Positions 8,698-15,367 of a DNA stretch of 27,348 nt are shown piece by piece. Every line of letters begins with the position of its first letter. The first letter of the stretch is position 1. The notes under the pieces were generated by a model that worked only from the letters and a program-made list of their open reading frames with translations, was not told the DNA's origin and made no database searches. The position numbers and the translations under genes are program-made. Location of the stretch: the NCBI GenBank assembly GCA_039815365.1, contig JBCBZK010000038.1, positions 1 through 27,348 of the forward strand, written 5' to 3'. This stretch comes from CALBPI01 sp039815365 (GTDB lineage: Bacteria; Pseudomonadota; Gammaproteobacteria; Steroidobacterales; Woeseiaceae).

Positions 8698-9356
8698 GTG
8701 CCGTCGCGCAGATCGATTGCATGGGTGAGTCGCTCTTGCTACTGGCCGAACGCGCGGTTTATTGGCCCGCACGCAACACGCTACTCATTGCCGATTGGCA
8801 TTTGGGCAAAGCCGATGTGTTCGGCCGTCACGGGATTGCCATTCCGGACGGCGACGTTGCCTTTGATCTGTCACGCCTTACAGCAATGATTGCTGAACAT
8901 GATGTTCAACGTGTTGTTGTCTTGGGTGATCTGATGCATGCGCCGCCGAGCCCTGCAGATCGTTGGCCATTGGCGCTCAGTCAGTGGTTACAAGCACATC
9001 ATCAATTGCAGCTGCTGATCGTCGCCGGCAATCATGATCGTGTGCAGGCAACTGACTTGCCGCAGGGTCTCGGCGATCGGTTGACGTGGCATGCATCGTC
9101 GCTGGATGAAGGTCCCTTTCGGCTGGATCACGAACCGAATGATGTGCCGGGCTGCTACGTACTGGCGGGTCATATTCACCCGACGTACTGGTTGCGTGCT
9201 GGTGCCGACCGGATCCGTGCCCCGGCGTTTTGGTTTCGAGACGGACATGCGGTGTTGCCGGCGTTCGGTACGTTTACCGGCGGTTACAATATCAAGCCAA
9301 GTAACGGTGAGCGTGTTTGGGTTACTGGTGCTGACGCCGTCATAGAGGTTACATAA
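8694..9356 (+). CDS. pdeM: Ligase-associated metallophosphoesterase (PdeM-type)
   Basis: Calcineurin-like phosphoesterase that completes the repair cluster. Metal-binding motifs appear in the standard order: DWH (34-36), GDLMH (78-82), GNHD (112-115) and GHIH (159-162). The length, 220 residues, is normal for the ligase-associated subfamily (PdeM; endonuclease or DNA phosphoesterase activity proposed). The GTG start at 8694 overlaps the helicase stop (GTGA). Four consecutive genes with overlapping ends imply one transcript and stoichiometric production. The general fold is certain; the substrate is inferred from neighbours. Confidence 0.9.
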   Translation: MSAVAQIDCMGESLLLLAERAVYWPARNTLLIADWHLGKADVFGRHGIAIPDGDVAFDLSRLTAMIAEHDVQRVVVLGDLMHAPPSPADRWPLALSQWLQAHHQLQLLIVAGNHDRVQATDLPQGLGDRLTWHASSLDEGPFRLDHEPNDVPGCYVLAGHIHPTYWLRAGADRIRAPAFWFRDGHAVLPAFGTFTGGYNIKPSNGERVWVTGADAVIEVT

Positions 9357-9358
9357 GC

Positions 9359-10102
9359 ATGGCATTTAAAGATCATTTCTCACAGCATGCGAATGTGTAT
9401 TCGCGCTATCGACCGTCTTACCCATGGGCGATGTTTCGCTGGTTGGCGGCGCAGCTCGACAGCGTAGATACCGTCTGGGATTGTGCAACCGGCAATGGTC
9501 AGGCTGCGCACGATTGGGCTCACGTTGCGCGGCGCGTCATTGCGACCGACGCCAGTGCAAATCAGATCCACAGCGCCGTTGGTCATCCGCGTATCACGTT
9601 TCGGTGCGCCAGCGCAGAACACAGCGGTCTCGACGATCACAGCGTTGACATTGTCAGCGTTGCGCAGGCGCTACATTGGTTTGATCAACCTGCCTTTTAC
9701 ACAGAGGCTCGTCGTGTGCTTCGCCCTGGCGGTATCCTGGCCGTATGGACTTATCGTTTGTGTCGGGTGTCCGCCGCAATTGACCCAATTCTGCGTACGC
9801 TTGCGTGGGAGACACTCGACAGTTATTGGCCGCCGGAGCGCGATCATGTCGAGAACGAGTACCGTGGCATCTTACCCAACTGGCAACCATTGGCGACGCC
9901 ACGCTTCGATGTCCGCGCCGATTGGACGCTTGAACAACTGCTTGGCTATCTGTCCAGCTGGTCCTCGGTGCAACGCTGTCGACGCATGACCGGACACGAT
10001 CCGTTGGCTGAATTGCACGAGCCGCTGCGCCAGTTATGGGGCGATGGGCGGCGTATGGTGTCGTGGCCGTTAGTCTGGTTTGTTTACCGAAAGCCGGGCT
10101 AG
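9359..10102 (+). CDS. Class I SAM-dependent methyltransferase
   Basis: Soluble 247-residue methyltransferase of the Methyltransf_11 type. SAM-binding motif I is VWDCATGNGQ (39-48), and the conserved post-motif region includes AQALHWFDQPAFYTEARRVL and RPGGILAVWTY. The N-terminus FKDHFSQHANVYSRYRPSYP is characteristic of the small-molecule methyltransferase group containing yeast trans-aconitate methyltransferase-like enzymes. The substrate cannot be read from the sequence. ATG 9359 lies 2 bases after the pdeM stop, so it is probably co-transcribed with the repair cluster, though a repair role is not implied. The next gene has its own predicted promoter in the 23-base gap. Confidence 0.87.
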   Translation: MAFKDHFSQHANVYSRYRPSYPWAMFRWLAAQLDSVDTVWDCATGNGQAAHDWAHVARRVIATDASANQIHSAVGHPRITFRCASAEHSGLDDHSVDIVSVAQALHWFDQPAFYTEARRVLRPGGILAVWTYRLCRVSAAIDPILRTLAWETLDSYWPPERDHVENEYRGILPNWQPLATPRFDVRADWTLEQLLGYLSSWSSVQRCRRMTGHDPLAELHEPLRQLWGDGRRMVSWPLVWFVYRKPG

Positions 10103-10110
10103 GCAGGCTT

Positions 10111-10119
10111 TGCTACACT
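10111..10119 (+). promoter_or_regulatory. Extended -10 promoter for a leaderless desaturase mRNA
   Basis: TGCTACACT is an extended -10 element (TGn plus TACACT, hexamer 10114-10119). Six bases (ACAGGC) separate it from the ATG at 10126, so transcription starting 7 bases downstream of the hexamer would begin on the A of that ATG. No good -35 is seen at 16-18 bp. The same arrangement recurs at 15287 and 20849. Confidence 0.55.
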
Positions 10120-10125
10120 ACAGGC

Positions 10126-11046
10126 ATGAGTGCGGTAGCAAAAATTGATGGCAAAGCTCTACTCGGTGCCCAGCGATGGCTCGCGGTTGTCGCGCCTAAC
10201 GACTGGCGTGGCATTGCGTTAGTCATACATGCTTGGCTTACGATTGCCGTGGCTGCGGCGCTGGCTATTGTCACGGCGCATCCTGTAGCGATTGTGCTGG
10301 CTATCGCAATAATCGGTTCGCGCCAGTTAGGGTTATCGATCCTGATGCACGAAGCGGCGCATGGCACGTTGCTGACGGACCGTCGGCGAAACGATGTTGT
10401 TGGGCAGTGGCTATGCGCGTTGCCGCTCGGTATCGATATGCATGCCTATCGCGGCTATCACATGAAACATCATCGTTTTGCCCAACAGAGCGAAGACCCC
10501 GATTTGGCGTTGTCCGCGAAATTCCCGGTGACGCGCTTTAGTATGCTTCGCAAGATGCTGCGCGACATTACCGGGCTTACGTTTTTGCGCCTGCGCATCG
10601 CGCCATTGCTGTCGACTCTGATCCGTGCGAAATCACCGTCGCGAGCTGATGTCGCGCTGATCATCAGCAACGCACTCGGTATGGTGGTGGCGTGGTCGAT
10701 AGGTGGGCTACATTGGTTCATATTGCTGTGGCTAGTGCCGCTGATGACCTGGGAGATGTTGGTCACGCGACTTCGCAATATTGCTGAGCATGCATGTGTC
10801 GGTAATGATTGTGATCCGTGGCGGGTCGCTCGCACAACGCGCGTCAGTTGGCTTGAACGTATGTTCATTGCACCTTACTACGTCAACTATCACGCAGAGC
10901 ACCATATGTTTATGACAGTGCCGTGTTATCGGTTGCCCCTGTTGCACAAGGCGCTGGGCGAACAGGGTTTGTTGCATCAACAGCAGGTTCCAGTGGCGCA
11001 CGGTTATTTCTCAGTCGTTAGAACAGCAACCGGTGAACGTTCATGA
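10126..11046 (+). CDS. Membrane fatty acid desaturase
   Basis: Di-iron integral-membrane desaturase/hydroxylase. From ATG 10126 the protein has 306 residues. The three histidine boxes are intact: HEAAH (75-79, HX3H), HMKHH (112-116, HX2HH) and HAEHH (256-260, HX2HH), eight histidines to hold the iron pair. Hydrophobic stretches lie near residues 29-51, 53-73 and 186-208. A longer frame begins at 10036 but would overlap the methyltransferase, and the TACACT element sits 6 bases before ATG 10126, so the shorter start is preferred. It likely introduces a double bond into acyl chains; regiospecificity and acyl carrier are unknown, and a carotenoid-type hydroxylase is a less likely alternative. 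The stop overlaps the next ATG (ATGA). Confidence 0.88.
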   Translation: MSAVAKIDGKALLGAQRWLAVVAPNDWRGIALVIHAWLTIAVAAALAIVTAHPVAIVLAIAIIGSRQLGLSILMHEAAHGTLLTDRRRNDVVGQWLCALPLGIDMHAYRGYHMKHHRFAQQSEDPDLALSAKFPVTRFSMLRKMLRDITGLTFLRLRIAPLLSTLIRAKSPSRADVALIISNALGMVVAWSIGGLHWFILLWLVPLMTWEMLVTRLRNIAEHACVGNDCDPWRVARTTRVSWLERMFIAPYYVNYHAEHHMFMTVPCYRLPLLHKALGEQGLLHQQQVPVAHGYFSVVRTATGERS

Positions 11047-12203
11047 TTCGCAATATGGCGCTTGTATTGGCGGTGAGTGTGTTGTGCGGCTGCAGCCTGT
11101 TGTCGCCGCCGCAAGTGTCTGAACGTGACGGTGAACGCAGCCGTCCGGTGTTGCCTGCACTGAATACGGAGCCGCTCGCGCCTGTCGTCGAGCACACGTA
11201 TACGCTGCAGAATGCGCAGCATAATGTCGTCGGTACTGTCCAGGTGATGACAGCTAACGAGCAAGATACCTTCTCTGACATTGCTCGCAGCTATGGTCTT
11301 GGCTACGACGAGTTGAAATATGCTAACCCCGGCATCGATCCATGGTTGCCTGGTGCCGGTACGCGTATCGTCTTGCCAACCCGTTTTGTGTTGCCTGATG
11401 CACCGCGCGAAGGCGTCGTTCTCAATATTGCGGCTAAGCGTTTGTTCTATTTCCACCCAACTGATGACGGTGAGTTACAACAAGTAACGACCTATCCGGT
11501 TGGCATTGGCCGGGAAGGCTGGGCGACGCCGACCGGGCAAAGCAAAGTCATTGCCAAGGCAACCGATCCGGCGTGGTATGTGCCGGCATCGGTGCGCAAA
11601 GAACATCGCGAAAAAGGCGATCCGTTGCCTGCAGTCGTCGGCCCGGGTCCGGATAATCCGCTCGGCAGGCACGTGTTGAAACTCGATATGCCAGGTTACT
11701 TGTTGCATGGCACTAATCAACCTTATGGCGTCGGCATGCGGGTGAGTCACGGGTGTGTCCGTTTGTATCCAGAGCACATTGAGTTGCTTTATGCAGCGGT
11801 AGGTATTGGCGTACCGGTGACGCTCGTCAATCAACCGGTCCTGAGTGGTTGGCAGGGTGACATCTTCTTCATCAAGGCTTTTCCCGCGCTTGGCGATGAT
11901 GAGCGCACGCCAGAGGCGTTGCAGGCTGTTGCATCGACGCATGCGCGCGCGCGCTTTGGTGATGGCGACGCGCCGTTCCTGGATGCTGCGTTAGCCTCTG
12001 TCACTACCAGCGCTAACGCGCGAGCGGTGCGCTGGCAATACGCAGGTTTTGATACGCTGACCGATGCTGTTTACGTCGAGAACGTGACCACGGGTCCGGA
12101 AGAGGGGCCTACGCGCGACGAAGTGCTTGCCCTGATCGATGAAGTCATGCAGGACGAGCCGGGCGAAAGTGCGGCCGCTGAAGGCGTTACTGATGGCGGA
12201 TAA
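11043..12203 (+). CDS. L,D-transpeptidase with LysM domain (ErfK/YbiS/YcfS/YnhG type), lipoprotein
   Basis: Periplasmic peptidoglycan enzyme of 386 residues. A short signal peptide ends in lipobox LCGC with lipidation at C17. A LysM peptidoglycan-binding domain lies around residues 70-115 (DTFSDIARSYGLGYDEL to IVLP). The YkuD catalytic domain spans about 124-265, with H222 in the HGT motif and catalytic C238 in SHGCVRL (235-241). Family members form 3-3 cross-links or attach Braun-type lipoprotein to peptidoglycan; which one applies here cannot be told. The C-terminal 110 residues extend beyond the catalytic domain and end acidic and low-complexity. The start ATG overlaps the desaturase stop, coupling an envelope lipid gene with a wall gene. 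Confidence 0.94.
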   Translation: MIRNMALVLAVSVLCGCSLLSPPQVSERDGERSRPVLPALNTEPLAPVVEHTYTLQNAQHNVVGTVQVMTANEQDTFSDIARSYGLGYDELKYANPGIDPWLPGAGTRIVLPTRFVLPDAPREGVVLNIAAKRLFYFHPTDDGELQQVTTYPVGIGREGWATPTGQSKVIAKATDPAWYVPASVRKEHREKGDPLPAVVGPGPDNPLGRHVLKLDMPGYLLHGTNQPYGVGMRVSHGCVRLYPEHIELLYAAVGIGVPVTLVNQPVLSGWQGDIFFIKAFPALGDDERTPEALQAVASTHARARFGDGDAPFLDAALASVTTSANARAVRWQYAGFDTLTDAVYVENVTTGPEEGPTRDEVLALIDEVMQDEPGESAAAEGVTDGG

Positions 12204-12318
12204 CAACGAATGGCTGCGTGTTGTGCTCGAAGAGGCGCAGCGAAAGCTTGCGCAAAACCCACCGAAGAGATCGCACGGCGATACCCCTCAGGAGCACAAC
12301 GAAAAGAAATCGGCGTAG
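12193..12318 (+). CDS. Possible small hydrophilic protein, 41 aa
   Basis: An ATG at 12193 inside the last codons of the L,D-transpeptidase gene opens a 41-codon frame ending at TAG 12316-12318. The product starts MADNNEWLRVVLEEAQRKLA and ends in a lysine-rich polar tail; the first half could form an amphipathic helix and the rest looks disordered. It overlaps the upstream gene by 11 bases and runs antisense over the last 31 bases of the desulfhydrase gene. There is no strong ribosome-binding site, so it would depend on coupling to the transpeptidase. I recognise no family; it may be a chance ORF. Confidence 0.45.
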   Translation: MADNNEWLRVVLEEAQRKLAQNPPKRSHGDTPQEHNEKKSA

Positions 12319-13340
12319 TCGCCTGTGAGGGTCTTGTTCGTGAGTGTCCTTGTCGGGTTGCCGCTATAGGTTTGCCAGAATACCCAGCGTGAATCTGTCG
12401 CTTTGTCGGGCCACTCGTCAGTCAGGCACGCCATCGCTTTGCCCGTGTAGGTTGATTCGAGCGACAAACGCCAACGGCTCGCCGCATCTGTGACGGCGGC
12501 TTTCGCTGCAGGCGTTGGATCGGCATAGCCAGCGCCGAGATAGTCGTGGCGAATCTGGACGTTGGCAGCCGGATCATCGATATCGGGGAGCGTTGTATCC
12601 GCTAGTTTGAGTCTTCGCCATATTTTTTGGCAGAGTGTCTTAATCGCGCGCTCGTTACACTCATCAACATCAATAACGCGTACGGCAATAATCTGTGTTG
12701 GCCATCCTAACATCGCCATGCCAACTGCCAGACCGGCGGCAGTGCACATCGTGCCGCAGGCAAGATAAATGCGTTCTGGCGGTGGTGACCCTGCCGGCCA
12801 TTGCTCGGCAATTTCGAACGCCGCGTTGACATAGCCGATACTACCTAGCGGCGATGTGCCGCCCATTGGTACAACCGCAAGCTTTGATGTGTCGCGCAAA
12901 TGCCGCAACGAGGCGACGCGTTTTTCACGGTCAAAGTAGTATTGCGTGAGTGCTGTGCCATTGGATTGATGTCGCGTTAACGTGCCACGCACGAAATCCG
13001 TCATGCGTTGTGGCATGAGCATTGCCGTGCACGCAAGGTCGTTGCGTGTGGCGTGAAGCGCGGTTGCTAATGCATGATTTGAGCCGACGCCGCCGAACGT
13101 CACGACGTTCTCTTTACCGCGCTGGCGTGCGTCTGCCAGCAGGTATTCAAGCTTGCGCACCTTGTTGCCGCCGTAAACGCGATGGGTCAAATCGTCGCGC
13201 TTTACCCACAATGAGCCATCGCTTTCGAGGCGTTCAAGCGGGGTCGGAAGATCAGCCAACGGCAATCGGGCTAACTTCTGCGCAAGCGTTGGAAATCGCT
13301 GATTGAGGTAGCTGTAGCCCCGTGGCGTGTTCTTACTCAT
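12288..13340 (-). CDS. PLP-dependent D-cysteine desulfhydrase / ACC deaminase family enzyme
   Basis: Fold-type II pyridoxal phosphate enzyme of 350 residues. YGGNKVRKLEYLLADA (56-71) carries the Schiff-base lysine K60, in the same motif context as ACC deaminase and D-cysteine desulfhydrase. FGGVGSNHALATALHA is the nearby cofactor/substrate loop, and ACGTMCTAAGLAVG is the phosphate-binding region. Likely reactions are D-cysteine to pyruvate, sulfide and ammonia, or ACC to 2-oxobutyrate and ammonia; motif reading alone does not separate them. ATG 13340 is preceded by AGGTG at about 5 bases. An extended -10 (TGTTACTAT, 13404-13396) lies upstream on this strand. Its 3' end overlaps the possible 41-codon ORF on the other strand. 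Confidence 0.85.
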   Translation of the reverse strand: MSKNTPRGYSYLNQRFPTLAQKLARLPLADLPTPLERLESDGSLWVKRDDLTHRVYGGNKVRKLEYLLADARQRGKENVVTFGGVGSNHALATALHATRNDLACTAMLMPQRMTDFVRGTLTRHQSNGTALTQYYFDREKRVASLRHLRDTSKLAVVPMGGTSPLGSIGYVNAAFEIAEQWPAGSPPPERIYLACGTMCTAAGLAVGMAMLGWPTQIIAVRVIDVDECNERAIKTLCQKIWRRLKLADTTLPDIDDPAANVQIRHDYLGAGYADPTPAAKAAVTDAASRWRLSLESTYTGKAMACLTDEWPDKATDSRWVFWQTYSGNPTRTLTNKTLTGDYADFFSLCS

Positions 13341-13395
13341 CGATCACCTTTAAGGTTTGCTCGCATCGGGTTCGCGGGCGCATTACAATGTCAGA

Positions 13396-13404
13396 ATAGT
13401 AACA
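13396..13404 (-). promoter_or_regulatory. Extended -10 candidate for the desulfhydrase gene
   Basis: On the minus strand TGTTACTAT gives a TGn-extended -10 (TACTAT, 13401-13396). It predicts transcription from about 13389, a leader of roughly 50 bases. The plus strand of the same 107-bp divergent region carries TACAAT at 13384-13389, a candidate -10 for the sheath gene, so the two promoters would overlap. Confidence 0.35.
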
Positions 13405-13410
13405 GTGATT

Positions 13411-13422
13411 TGCTGCGCAGCA
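13411..13422. promoter_or_regulatory. Perfect 12-bp palindrome upstream of the sheath gene
   Basis: TGCTGCGCAGCA is a perfect palindrome between the putative promoters and the sheath ribosome-binding site. It could be an operator for a dimeric regulator or a short RNA hairpin, but such a GC-rich 12-mer may also arise by chance. Confidence 0.25.
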
Positions 13423-13437
13423 TCAGTTCTGCGCCGC

Positions 13438-13442
13438 GGAGG
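13438..13442 (+). promoter_or_regulatory. Ribosome-binding site that decides the TTG start of the sheath gene
   Basis: GGAGG lies exactly 5 bases before TTG 13448. No comparable site precedes the in-frame ATG at 13481, which supports the TTG start. Confidence 0.55.
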
Positions 13443-13447
13443 CGTGA

Positions 13448-15019
13448 TTGGCACAAGGCGTTCGCTCCGACAAGACAGGCATGAGCATCGTTGAGGCACC
13501 TGCCAGCGGTCAACGCATTACTCCCTCTGCCCATCCGGTAGCCGCGTTTCTCGGTCGCACCATTTCTGGTCCGCTCCATCAGCCTGTTTCCGTGAGTGGC
13601 TATGCCGCGTTTGAGCGTATGTTTGGTGGCGCACCCGACGGCCATGGCCTCGGAACAACGTTGCAGCAATTCTTCGAGCATGGTGGCAAGCGCGCCGTTG
13701 TTGTACGTCTGGCTAATGATGCTCGTTGCGGTTATCTCGATGTGCCGTGCGAGGTCGGTTCGCTGCGGCTGATGACAGTGAATCCGGGGTCTGCCGAGCG
13801 CCTGCGGGCATCGATTGATTACGACGGCATACAGCAGCCTGACAGTTTTAACCTCACCGTCCAGAGATTGGATATCAGCGGGCGGCATATCCTCGACCAA
13901 GAGTTGTACTCCGGCGTGTCGGTAGATGCTGCCTCACGCCATTTCATTGGTCGTGCGTTAGAGCATTCGCAATTGGTTCAGCTGTCTGGCGATAGCGAAA
14001 ACCAGACGTTGTCGCGACCTACAGAAATGCGCGCGGGTATTACCACGGTTGCGATTGGCTATGTCGGGATGCGCGCTCACGGTGATGATGGTCGTGCGCT
14101 GAGTGATTATGATCTGGTCGGCTCTGATCGCAAATCGACGGGTATGTTCGCGCTGGAAACCATACCGCATTTCGACTTTCTTTATGCTGCGCACGAGATC
14201 GGTCAATCGGGTCCTGGCGCTGCGTTTGTTGTCGCTGCTGAAATGTATTGTCAGCGACGCAATGCACTGCTTGTGATCGATCCACCGACACAGTGCGATG
14301 ACGTCGCGGCATTGGTCGGTTGGCGGCGTCGGCAGCAACATGCCGGTCACAGTAGTCTGGCTTATTTTCCGGCGCTGTATCATCGCCACAAGCCTTCCGT
14401 GGTTCACAGTGCAGCCGGTGCGTTGATTGGGCTTCTGTGTCGACATGACGAGCGCGAGCACGTATTCGCAGCGCTCGCTGACGATACGCGTCAAAATTCT
14501 GCTGCGCTGCATCGTGACTGGTTACCGTGCGTTGACGTCGATGCGGAAGACGCTTTGCAGTTGTTGCGACTCGGCGTTAACCCGTTGGTTACCGGTCAAC
14601 AGCGGCGACTGCTGTTTCCCGGGCTGGTTACCTGCGCCAATCTTGGCGACCGCAATGCTGGCTCACTGACGTTGCAGCGACTCACCAAATTTATCTTGCG
14701 GCAGATTGATTTTGGTACACGCTGGGCTTTGCTCGCGCCACAGCAGGCCGAAACATGGCACCAGATCGAGGTTCAGGTACAGCGTTTCATGGCGGAGCTC
14801 GCATCAGCCGGCGCTTTCAAAGTGGCGCCGGGTCAACCCGGGTGGTGGGTCCGGTGCGACGCATTGACGAATGGTGACAGTGAACAATCGACGTCGGCGT
14901 TCCGGTTGTTGCTCGGTTTTCATCCTCGCGCAATCGCGGCGCCAGTCATGTATTCAATTTCGCAGCATCACAACGGCGCATCGGTAGTACGCACGGCATT
15001 GCATAGCGATAGCCATTGA
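13448..15019 (+). CDS. Phage tail sheath-like protein (orphan contractile sheath homologue)
   Basis: The 523-residue product follows the layout of contractile tail sheath proteins. The N-terminal GMSIVEAPASGQRITPSAHP then VAAFLGRTISGP resembles the sheath start PGVYVEE...VAAFVGRA.GP, followed by YAAFERMFGG. The central part has MFALETIPHFDFLYAA, matching the usual LDALE...VNLL strand. The C-terminal sheath domain is clear: GVNPL (376-380), RLTKFILRQIDFGTRWALL, and GWWVRCDALTN followed by a long terminal strand region. This domain normally carries the polymerisation and tube contacts. No tube, baseplate, terminase, lysis, ClpV or AAA+ gene is nearby. TTG 13448 has a GGAGG site; ATG 13481 is the alternative. 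It may be a domesticated sheath, a remnant, or part of a dispersed injection system. Confidence 0.82.
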   Translation: MAQGVRSDKTGMSIVEAPASGQRITPSAHPVAAFLGRTISGPLHQPVSVSGYAAFERMFGGAPDGHGLGTTLQQFFEHGGKRAVVVRLANDARCGYLDVPCEVGSLRLMTVNPGSAERLRASIDYDGIQQPDSFNLTVQRLDISGRHILDQELYSGVSVDAASRHFIGRALEHSQLVQLSGDSENQTLSRPTEMRAGITTVAIGYVGMRAHGDDGRALSDYDLVGSDRKSTGMFALETIPHFDFLYAAHEIGQSGPGAAFVVAAEMYCQRRNALLVIDPPTQCDDVAALVGWRRRQQHAGHSSLAYFPALYHRHKPSVVHSAAGALIGLLCRHDEREHVFAALADDTRQNSAALHRDWLPCVDVDAEDALQLLRLGVNPLVTGQQRRLLFPGLVTCANLGDRNAGSLTLQRLTKFILRQIDFGTRWALLAPQQAETWHQIEVQVQRFMAELASAGAFKVAPGQPGWWVRCDALTNGDSEQSTSAFRLLLGFHPRAIAAPVMYSISQHHNGASVVRTALHSDSH

Positions 15020-15094
15020 TTGCATCAGTGTGCATCCAAACAATAGGCTGTTGCGAAAAACGTATCAACGGAATGATCCACAGGAGCGGATGTT

Positions 15095-15208
15095 ATGTCA
15101 CCGCGTCAAGGCCCGCGAGGCCCACACCAAGACCTTGACCGCGCAACACTGGTTGCAACAGGGATCTATGGTTTTTTGATTCTGACGGTTTTGTGCTGGC
15201 TGACGTAG
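15095..15208 (+). CDS. Small single-pass membrane protein, 37 aa
   Basis: ATG 15095 is preceded by AGGAG (15082-15086) at 8 bases and opens a 37-codon frame ending with TAG 15206-15208. The first 17 residues are polar and basic (MSPRQGPRGPHQDLDRA); residues 19-36 form one hydrophobic segment (LVATGIYGFLILTVLCWL), as in small single-pass inner-membrane proteins. I recognise no family. It sits between the sheath gene and the GTPase operon, 75 bases after the sheath stop. The ribosome-binding site together with a clean membrane segment argues for a real gene. Confidence 0.6.
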   Translation: MSPRQGPRGPHQDLDRATLVATGIYGFLILTVLCWLT

Positions 15209-15214
15209 CGTCAG
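15200..15214 (+). other. Short hairpin with the stop codon in its loop
   Basis: CTGACG (15200-15205) and CGTCAG (15209-15214) pair perfectly around TAG, the stop codon of the 37-aa ORF. No T-run follows, so it is not a standard terminator; it may be a weak pause or mRNA-stability structure. Confidence 0.3.
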
Positions 15215-15264
15215 GCAGAGACTGAACTGTCCTCAACGCGCGTTGCCCATGTGCGCCGCATCGG

Positions 15265-15292
15265 TTGCCGCCGTGCGCTGATCCGCTACACT
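15265..15292 (+). promoter_or_regulatory. Sigma-70-like promoter with start-codon TSS for the GTPase operon
   Basis: TTGCCG (15265-15270), a 16-bp spacer and TACACT (15287-15292) form a reasonable -35/-10 pair. Six bases (CAGGAT) separate the -10 from ATG 15299, so the expected transcription start falls on the A of that codon. This would give a leaderless transcript beginning with the 22-codon leader ORF. Confidence 0.6.
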
Positions 15293-15298
15293 CAGGAT

Positions 15299-15367
15299 AT
15301 GAGTGTTCTTGTTTTCATTGATGCCGTCGTCCTAGCAGCGCGCTACGCCGTGACGCTTCGATTATGA
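15299..15367 (+). CDS. 22-codon leader ORF coupled to the GTPase gene
   Basis: ATG 15299 begins 6 bases after the TACACT -10 and encodes a 22-residue, largely hydrophobic peptide starting MSVLVFIDAVVLAARY. Its TGA (15365-15367) overlaps the ATG of the first GTPase as ATGA. That GTPase start has no Shine-Dalgarno sequence of its own, so its translation plausibly depends on ribosomes finishing this leader. No run of one amino acid suggests classic attenuation. Its function may lie in coupling alone, or the peptide may insert in the membrane. Confidence 0.5.
   Translation: MSVLVFIDAVVLAARYAVTLRL

Noticed and set aside
12652..12665. Another TACACT on the plus strand
   Set aside because: It lies inside the desulfhydrase coding sequence on the opposite strand and has no start codon at the right distance.
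15200..15214. Intrinsic terminator before the GTPase promoter
   Set aside because: The stem is only 6 bp and no T-run follows, so I list it as a hairpin only.
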